IMG/VR virus record: IMGVR_UViG_3300044948_000072
Location: 1-20,234 of that record
Source of the DNA: a virus
Length of the DNA: 20,234 bases
Strand: one strand, 5' to 3'
Below, one piece after another: positions 15,543 through 20,234 of this stretch; position 1 is the first letter of the stretch; each line of letters opens with the position of its first letter. A program made the position numbers and the translations under genes. The notes under the pieces are model-generated. The model searched no databases and was not told where the DNA came from. It worked only from the letters and a program-made list of their open reading frames with translations.

Positions 15543-16111
15543 TATCTAATAACCCTATATAAATCTAGGACACGCTTAATGTGATGAGGGAAATCAGAAC
15601 TACGAATGTACTCAATACTAACAGAACCTTGGGTTTTTCTAGGAGATGCTTCACGCTTCATATAGTATTCTAGTAAATCTAGAGCTGCTATATACAAGTC
15701 ACCTGGAAGTACTGAGTAACCAGCTCTATATGTAATCTTGAAGTAGTTTGGATAATTAATATCAGCAGCACCAAATATGACTAGTCTATCATTTTGTCTA
15801 TCAATTAGATAATCAGTATACTCTGCTAGTGGTATATATGTTTGACCACTGTCTTCTGAATAAGCAACCTCTTCTACACTAAGTATAGGAAATTCCTCTG
15901 TATATAGATAGTCATCTCCTCCATTATAATATTGTACAATATCTAAAAATTCCTCAGTATCAGCATCATAGCTATCAATGAAACTTCTAGTACAATAATT
16001 TTTAATTAACTGACTAATATAAGGTATTAATAGCTCAATGCGCTCATCTTGATCTGTACTGCTAATATTTGTATAGAGCTTATAATCGTCGACTGTAATT
16101 AGGTTTCTCAT
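15542..16111 (-). CDS. Head-tail connector / adaptor protein (HK97 gp6 / SPP1 gp15 type)
   Basis: A 189-residue protein starting MRNLITVDDYKLYTNI, followed by a helix-rich N-terminal segment DERIELLIPYISQLIKNYC, which is the usual beginning of the gp6/gp15 adaptor family that forms a ring under the portal. A middle beta-rich insertion (about 50-115) holds EEFPILSVEEVAYSEDSGQTY and DRQNDRLVIFGAA, and the C-terminus returns to helix (GDLYIAALDLLEYYMKR ... HIKRVLDLYRVIR). The pattern 'ITYRAGYSVLPGDLYIAALDL' in shortened form (TYRAGY, then LP.DL..A...L) is characteristic of these adaptors. The ATG overlaps the upstream stop (ATGA) and has a good Shine-Dalgarno (AGGTGG). It links the DNA-filled head to the tail proteins encoded just downstream. 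Confidence 0.83.
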   Translation of the reverse strand: MRNLITVDDYKLYTNISSTDQDERIELLIPYISQLIKNYCTRSFIDSYDADTEEFLDIVQYYNGGDDYLYTEEFPILSVEEVAYSEDSGQTYIPLAEYTDYLIDRQNDRLVIFGAADINYPNYFKITYRAGYSVLPGDLYIAALDLLEYYMKREASPRKTQGSVSIEYIRSSDFPHHIKRVLDLYRVIR

Positions 16112-16434
16112 TTATTCACCACCTGGATTTTTACACTTCTATCATCTTCTCTACCTAAAGATGTTACAATAGATACTACTACTATGTACTCTTTCCCAAC
16201 TAAACCACCATCTAACCAGAATAGTACTGAAGTATTACTATCTGATATAGTTGAAGATACTACTACTAACTCAGCTGGTTTGCTAGATACTACTGTGGCT
16301 GATACTATAGTTTCCGAATCTAATACTTGTAAATAATCTGTAGTAGCTCCAGGTCTATTATTTGTTTTTGATGCGAAATCCATTAAGTAGTCTAACTTAG
16401 CTTCTGGATCTTTCTGAAGTTTTTTTATTGCCAT
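16108..16434 (-). CDS. Small Ig-like phage structural protein (LDY...WLDGG family)
   Basis: A 108-residue protein. It shows a recurring phage pattern: an N-terminal KDPEAKLDYLMDFAS, a segment ETIVSATVVS, then VLFWLDGGLVGKEYIVVVSI followed by TSLGREDDRSVKIQV. This arrangement (D-x-LDY, then WL-GG-x-G-x-x-Y, then T-x-GR) is typical of small proteins encoded near head-tail connector genes in many siphophages; I know of no firm role, and annotations vary between head protein and hypothetical. The predicted fold is an all-beta, Ig-like sandwich. The start has AGGAG overlapping the stop of the tryptophan-repeat miniprotein, and the stop overlaps the connector start, so it belongs to a tightly coupled cluster. 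One difference from common relatives is TNNRPGATTDYLQVL where a Trp-Leu pair usually lies. Confidence 0.7.
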   Translation of the reverse strand: MAIKKLQKDPEAKLDYLMDFASKTNNRPGATTDYLQVLDSETIVSATVVSSKPAELVVVSSTISDSNTSVLFWLDGGLVGKEYIVVVSIVTSLGREDDRSVKIQVVNK

Positions 16435-16442
16435 ATGTACTC

Positions 16443-16550
16443 CTATCTGTGGGTGACCACTATTATCCTACTTAGAGGAACTCTTCTGAATGAAACTACT
16501 ATATATTTCCAAGAAGAACCCCAGGATTTACCCCAGGAGTTTTTCCACAT
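16443..16550 (-). CDS. Tryptophan-repeat miniprotein (35 residues, SW every fourth position)
   Basis: A short frame fills the apparent gap between two structural genes. Its ATG overlaps the stop of the 178-residue gene (TAATG), and its TAG overlaps the AGGAG of the next gene, so it is coupled on both sides. The N-terminal half reads MWKNSWGKSWGSSWK, with Trp at 2, 6, 10 and 14, each of the last three preceded by Ser. The C-terminal half is hydrophobic and basic (YIVVSFRR, VPLSRIIVV, THR) and ends in Arg. Comparable small WGxSWG-rich reading frames occur beside virion genes in other phages (from memory); no function is known to me. The TCC TGG GGT repeats explain a direct DNA repeat here. The coding call rests on coupling, repeat pattern and complete use of the gap. 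Confidence 0.72.
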   Translation of the reverse strand: MWKNSWGKSWGSSWKYIVVSFRRVPLSRIIVVTHR

Positions 16551-17086
16551 TATATAGGCCCCCAAGGATTAAGTTCAGTACCTATTCCGGTAACTTCTAT
16601 ATTATTAACTTTTTGTATATCTGCATGTATTGGTGTAACTTGTGCAGCAGCTAATACTGCAGCAGCGTTTTCATTAGCAGTAGGGGCAGGTGTTCCAGTA
16701 GTAGATAAAGCCTGAGTCATTTGCGAAACTCTAGACTGTATTATTGTAGTTGCCATGGGCCAAGGTATAAAAAATGGTAGGTTTGGATCTGTTGGATAAA
16801 AATTACCATCTATTACTACTTGTACATTACCTACATCTGGAGGAACTCCTCTCCAACCTAAATCATTTCTAATAAAGACATATGCCCCTAGAAAAGTTCC
16901 GCCACCTAAGGAGTCTCCACCAGCCGTGGAAAAGGCTGGTGGATACTTTAAATTATCTCCTTGAATAGTCCAATCTACCCACTCAGAGTACAACTCCTGA
17001 GCAGTAAACTGGAATACTCCACCTACTACAGCAAGCTGGTCACCTTCAATACTCAAAGTTGGTCCATCAAAGATGAACTTGCTCAC
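16550..17086 (-). CDS. Phage virion protein, YSEWVDW/GGD family (unassigned role; probable head/neck appendage)
   Basis: A 178-residue protein starting at GTG with AGGAG six bases upstream, overlapping the previous stop. The first ~100 residues hold FIFDGPTLSIEG, then LYSEWVDWTIQGDNLKYPPAF, GGDSLGGG, YVFIRNDLGWRG and VVIDGNFYPTDPNLPFF: a beta-rich module seen in phage structural genes near fibre and connector genes (recognised from memory). The rest is an Ala/Thr-rich segment (STTGTPAPTANENAAAVLAAAQ) that may be a short helical or linker stalk, ending in HADIQKVNNIEVTGIGTELNPWGP, resembling the end of other phage fibre-like proteins. It has an N-terminal motif in common with the next gene upstream. 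I infer a virion appendage or decoration role; it is unproven. Confidence 0.6.
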   Translation of the reverse strand: MSKFIFDGPTLSIEGDQLAVVGGVFQFTAQELYSEWVDWTIQGDNLKYPPAFSTAGGDSLGGGTFLGAYVFIRNDLGWRGVPPDVGNVQVVIDGNFYPTDPNLPFFIPWPMATTIIQSRVSQMTQALSTTGTPAPTANENAAAVLAAAQVTPIHADIQKVNNIEVTGIGTELNPWGPI

Positions 17087-17095
17087 AATATCTCC

Positions 17096-18478
17096 TTATG
17101 CGTATACGCGGTCGGTTTCAGCAACCAATGATAGACTAATACCTTTAGTACGTGATAGAGTACCACTAGCAACAGCGAACTTACCAGTACCTGGCTTAAT
17201 ACCGATTAGAGTAACTGCTCTATCAGTACCTCCTGCAAATCCACCCTGTACATTACCATCATAATCGTAATCAAAGTCAATACTACCGGCAGATATAGTT
17301 CCAGTAATTGGAGTACCAGCAGCATTATTAACTGTAATAGCCCCAGTCTCACCATAGTCATTACCGGCACCAGGTGGTGTAGTAAACATTAAGCGATAGC
17401 TGGATCCAGCACCTACTAGTACTGAATTGAAAGACATTGTACCTGCTGCTGTATATGGGTTAGTACGTAGAGTATTAGAATCATCGTAGAACTCAATTCT
17501 ATTACTATCTGCGGATAGAACATCATCAATATAAACTGAAGGTGAAGTTACTAAAATGTCACCAACGAAGCGTAGTAACTCATCTTGGATTTTACCAATT
17601 TTAGTACCTGCTGTTCCACTAGTATTAATATCAGTACCTTGGCGCAATAGATATTGAACCTTAGCGTAAATCTGCTCTAAAGTACCACCATTGCCTTCGA
17701 TAATAATCTTGAAGTTTCTTGAAGCCCCTGCAATAGTACGAGTTTGATTAACTGTATAGTAGGCAACTGTAATACCGTTATAAGGTGCACCAGTCATAGC
17801 TGTATCAGCTGTAGCTTGTACATCACCTAATAATCCAGTAATCTTTAAGTCATCCTCATTAGATACTAGAAAGTTCTGTTTATTAGCCCCGGTAGCAGTA
17901 GCACCGGTATCTGCTAGAATAGAAGATTTGAACTTTTTTCCATACTCACGTGCGAATGTCTTTGCATAAGTACGTTTATCAAAGTTACCATGAGTAGCAT
18001 CACCAAATACTTTAATACCAACGTTGAATTGATCAGTAAAGGGGAAGTTAGTTGGTGCATCTGTTGGTGCTAGATGATAATATGGTTGTACAGTACTAGC
18101 CGGAGTAATACTACCAAGACCTACGAAACCTGAATACTGCTGCAATAGTACTCCAGCAGCTGAATACTCTGACCAACCACCATCTCGCAGCATGTTACGC
18201 GTTGCATCAGAATTGAAAGTCCATCCAGAGAAGGTTGCACCATCTGTACCAATCTGGAACTGACCAGACAGCGCATCAATGGCGTAGAATGGAAACGGAC
18301 TATCTTGATAAGTTGGGGTTGCCCATAAGTCAACAAAGAAGGAGTAAAGTGCCTGCCAAGTGACACCATCCTTGGCCACTAAATCCCCAGCTACATTCAA
18401 TGTTATTACACGATTTGGTTCATCAATACTAACTTCTGTTCCTACAGCTAGTAATGTTTTTGAAGTAATTTTTGCCAT
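17096..18478 (-). CDS. Phage virion structural protein, GGWSEY family (probable fibre/decoration protein)
   Basis: A 460-residue protein. The N-terminal module includes DGVTWQALYSFFVDLW (about 37-52), PFPFYAIDALSGQFQIG, ATRNMLRDGGWSEYSAAG and YSGFVGLGSI, then YYHLAPTDAPTNFPFTDQFN and a charged segment NFDKRTYAKTFAREYGKKFK. The middle has NEDDLKITGLLGD, and the C-terminus is beta-rich: MFTTPPGAGNDYGETGAITV, IDFDYDYDGNVQGG, ending LSLVAETDRVYA. I recognise this as a recurring phage structural family; the exact role is not established to my knowledge. Major capsid is unlikely, because no HK97-fold features are visible. Position upstream of the connector and beside a beta-helix protein suggests head or neck fibres. 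ATG is preceded by AAGGAA; a short gap separates it from the upstream fibre gene. Confidence 0.62.
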   Translation of the reverse strand: MAKITSKTLLAVGTEVSIDEPNRVITLNVAGDLVAKDGVTWQALYSFFVDLWATPTYQDSPFPFYAIDALSGQFQIGTDGATFSGWTFNSDATRNMLRDGGWSEYSAAGVLLQQYSGFVGLGSITPASTVQPYYHLAPTDAPTNFPFTDQFNVGIKVFGDATHGNFDKRTYAKTFAREYGKKFKSSILADTGATATGANKQNFLVSNEDDLKITGLLGDVQATADTAMTGAPYNGITVAYYTVNQTRTIAGASRNFKIIIEGNGGTLEQIYAKVQYLLRQGTDINTSGTAGTKIGKIQDELLRFVGDILVTSPSVYIDDVLSADSNRIEFYDDSNTLRTNPYTAAGTMSFNSVLVGAGSSYRLMFTTPPGAGNDYGETGAITVNNAAGTPITGTISAGSIDFDYDYDGNVQGGFAGGTDRAVTLIGIKPGTGKFAVASGTLSRTKGISLSLVAETDRVYA

Positions 18479-18486
18479 ATATTTCC

Positions 18487-20234
18487 TTAAATATAGTTAC
18501 GATCTTGGATGAGGGAAACAGGAATAGTCGAACTGGTCAGCCCTAGCGTCAGATTGCGAATGAATTGCACCTGATACCCCGGCTTAATGAATCCCACATC
18601 AATCGTGGGCGTGCCTGCGTAGGCATAGGCGTAGGAAGTCCCTACGTTCTGATCAACCTGATCAATGATGGTGTTTGTGCCAGCGGTCAGAATCACAATG
18701 TCGCAACCTGTAGGCAGACCAGTGAAAGTCACCGTAGTCATGTCATCAGGATAGGTAGCCGTTTGGTCTACCGTGGTCCAGAGGTACAGACCTTGGATGA
18801 AGCTATTGAATGATGGGCCGAAAGCGAAGGACGTATTGACCAACACAAGATTTGCTCTCGCTTGGCTATCCGAATCCCTGACAATGTTAGTGGCTGTTGT
18901 CCAATTTCCAACAACCTGATCCACTACACATAACCCACTAGCGCCAGTATCAAAGTCTGCAAGTATCCGAGCAGTGCCACCCCCGGCAATGTGGCGAACA
19001 GTTTCACCAACTACGAAGTTATTGGTTTGGCTTTGGTAAATAAAGAACTGACGTGCAGTAATCCGAACCTTCAGGTTGAAACCCACAGTAGCCGATACCG
19101 TGATGCCAGCAAGATTTGCAGGGGTGGCTTCAATCCAACCACCATAACCCGTTCCTGTATCAACTTGAACTTCAATCAGTATGGCTTGCGGAATATCCGC
19201 ATTCGTAATGCCCGAATTAAGCTGTTCGCAATAGACCTTGGGCAGAATTGACCTAAAGCCACTCACCCCATAAATCTTATGCGGCCAAGTGTAAGTTACA
19301 GAGTCCCCTGCTTGCTGAAGATATAGCCTGCCGGTATTGGAGAAGGCAGCTAGACCAGTGAGTTCATAAGGCTTGACGGCTTGAGTAGAGGCAGTAAATA
19401 CCAGACCTAACGCACCCGTAGTCGCAGTGTGATACATCTCGGCAAAGTGAGTGTCGAACACGCCTAAGCCGCTTTGCGTTAAACCATCTGTAGTGCTACC
19501 AATATTCCAAAGAGGCGTAGTCGCCGCCCCATCTGGTTTAGACGAGCTACCACCACCCACTCCCTTGAATATCATGCCATTGTTATAGGTATATAAGGCA
19601 GCACTTCCGAATTCAGTTCTTACATTTTCCAAAATTGTATCGCTGGCGGTATTCAACGCATAAACAACTGGATTGCTAGCCCCTCTCACCATATTGCCAT
19701 CTATTTGAATATTCTTAAAACGGTTTCTGTTTGAGTCAAACTGAATATCTATATTAGCAGATGTGCCACTGAAAAACCCAGTGCCTAATTTCAGATCAAT
19801 ATTACGAATATAGTTATCTGAACTTGAAGCCGTTAAATTAAAGGCTGCCTGAACAGCACCACCCCATCCAGATTGTGTTACGTTTTCTAATACATTTCTA
19901 TTTGAGGATGTAGTAAATACAAAGAATGGTGTTGCAACAGCGGTCCAATACAGAATGTTTTCCTTGCTTGGTACAAAGTCAGGATCAGTGCCAACGCACC
20001 ATATATTCCACACCAAGTTAGAATTTCCGGTAAGGATTATTCCTTGGTTGCGAGTTTCACCTCCACTCGTATAACCCCTAGAACCCGCATAATTCATACC
20101 AATATCCGGAGTGACTGCGGCAGCAGCAGTTTCTTGCGTAAATACAGGAGTTGAAGTGCCTGTTACAAATACACCTTCATAAGCAATAACGTCAGCCGAT
20201 CTATTCATTCGTATAACTAAATCATGGCTTGTTG
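18487..20234 (-). CDS. Beta-helix fibre-like virion protein (N-terminus beyond right edge)
   Basis: The frame remains open from an in-frame ATG at 20208 to the right edge, and that ATG has no Shine-Dalgarno, so the real start is probably outside the window; at least 582 codons are present. Counting from that ATG, residues ~100-200 form four rungs about 29 residues apart (SSNRNVLENV, SSDNYIRNID, SNRNRFKNIQ, ASDTILENVR), a right-handed parallel beta-helix pattern common in phage tailspikes and fibres. Later parts include a small beta domain (VVGETVRHIAGGGTARI) and a C-terminus GFIKPGYQVQFIRNL ... IPVSLIQDRNYI, resembling phage fibre/decoration ends. No catalytic site of a polysaccharide lyase or hydrolase is identifiable by eye. 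Much of the gene has clearly higher GC (about 50% in several lines) than the rest. Probable surface-binding fibre; the attachment site is unknown. Confidence 0.68.
   Translation of the reverse strand, partial: TSHDLVIRMNRSADVIAYEGVFVTGTSTPVFTQETAAAAVTPDIGMNYAGSRGYTSGGETRNQGIILTGNSNLVWNIWCVGTDPDFVPSKENILYWTAVATPFFVFTTSSNRNVLENVTQSGWGGAVQAAFNLTASSSDNYIRNIDLKLGTGFFSGTSANIDIQFDSNRNRFKNIQIDGNMVRGASNPVVYALNTASDTILENVRTEFGSAALYTYNNGMIFKGVGGGSSSKPDGAATTPLWNIGSTTDGLTQSGLGVFDTHFAEMYHTATTGALGLVFTASTQAVKPYELTGLAAFSNTGRLYLQQAGDSVTYTWPHKIYGVSGFRSILPKVYCEQLNSGITNADIPQAILIEVQVDTGTGYGGWIEATPANLAGITVSATVGFNLKVRITARQFFIYQSQTNNFVVGETVRHIAGGGTARILADFDTGASGLCVVDQVVGNWTTATNIVRDSDSQARANLVLVNTSFAFGPSFNSFIQGLYLWTTVDQTATYPDDMTTVTFTGLPTGCDIVILTAGTNTIIDQVDQNVGTSYAYAYAGTPTIDVGFIKPGYQVQFIRNLTLGLTSSTIPVSLIQDRNYI

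Noticed and set aside
16460-16500. Possible minus-strand promoter TTCAGA, 17 bases, GATAAT
   Set aside because: Weaker match (4/6 and 5/6) and it lies inside the miniprotein coding frame; not strong enough to list.
16518-16538. Direct repeat ACCCCAGGA, twice, 12 bases apart, as an operator
   Set aside because: It is the reverse complement of TCC TGG GGT codons for the SWG repeats of the miniprotein, so coding explains it.
18121-18369. Minus-strand alternative frame of 82 codons inside the GGWSEY gene
   Set aside because: Fully nested in a better-supported frame, with no domain or ribosome-binding site.
1-20234. tRNA genes, CRISPR arrays, insertion sequences, attachment sites, lysis or toxin genes
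   Set aside because: None seen: gaps are under 80 bases once the miniprotein is counted, with no cloverleaf, regular spaced repeats or transposase motifs.

Overview
This window is the structural region of a tailed double-stranded DNA phage with a lambda-type long, flexible, non-contractile tail (siphovirus morphology). Every recognisable gene lies on the minus strand, so gene order runs right to left. The order tail terminator, tail tube, G/GT chaperones, tape measure, M, L, K, I, J is that of phage lambda (U V G T H M L K I J). Genes are packed with 1-, 4- or 8-base overlaps or a few bases of spacing. No tRNA, integrase, transposase, CRISPR or host-like gene is visible. By eye on sample lines the DNA is AT-rich (about 35-38% GC), except for a GC-richer gene at the right end. 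A lambda-like tail tip (L, K, I, J) suggests a Gram-negative, probably proteobacterial, host; this is an inference and the host is not identified.

Right third (about 14000-20234), head-to-tail and appendage genes: a beta-helix fibre-like protein that runs off the right edge; a 460-residue virion protein of the GGWSEY type; a 178-residue protein with a related N-terminal motif; a 35-residue tryptophan-repeat miniprotein that fills what looks like a gap; a 108-residue Ig-like protein; a head-tail connector; and a large 510-residue protein in the position of lambda Z. Terminase, portal and capsid genes should lie further right.

Middle (about 11290-13995): tail terminator, major tail tube protein and tail assembly chaperones. 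A near-consensus sigma70 promoter precedes the terminator gene. The chaperone gene G carries a canonical -1 slippery heptamer (A AAT TTT) followed by a stem-loop, and the downstream frame is open, predicting a 253-residue G-T fusion. A strong hairpin with a nested Shine-Dalgarno and a 7-codon reading frame lies between the tail tube gene and G.

Left half (1-11286): a 1785-residue tape measure, predicting a tail of very roughly 270-280 nm by the lambda ratio, followed by the tip genes M, L (iron-sulfur), K (JAMM peptidase plus NlpC/P60 hydrolase), I and the central hub J, which runs off the left edge. Together these build a tail: G and GT chaperone the tape measure, V polymerises around it, the terminator caps it, the connector joins it to the head, and J with L, M, I and K form and assemble the tip that recognises and penetrates the host envelope.
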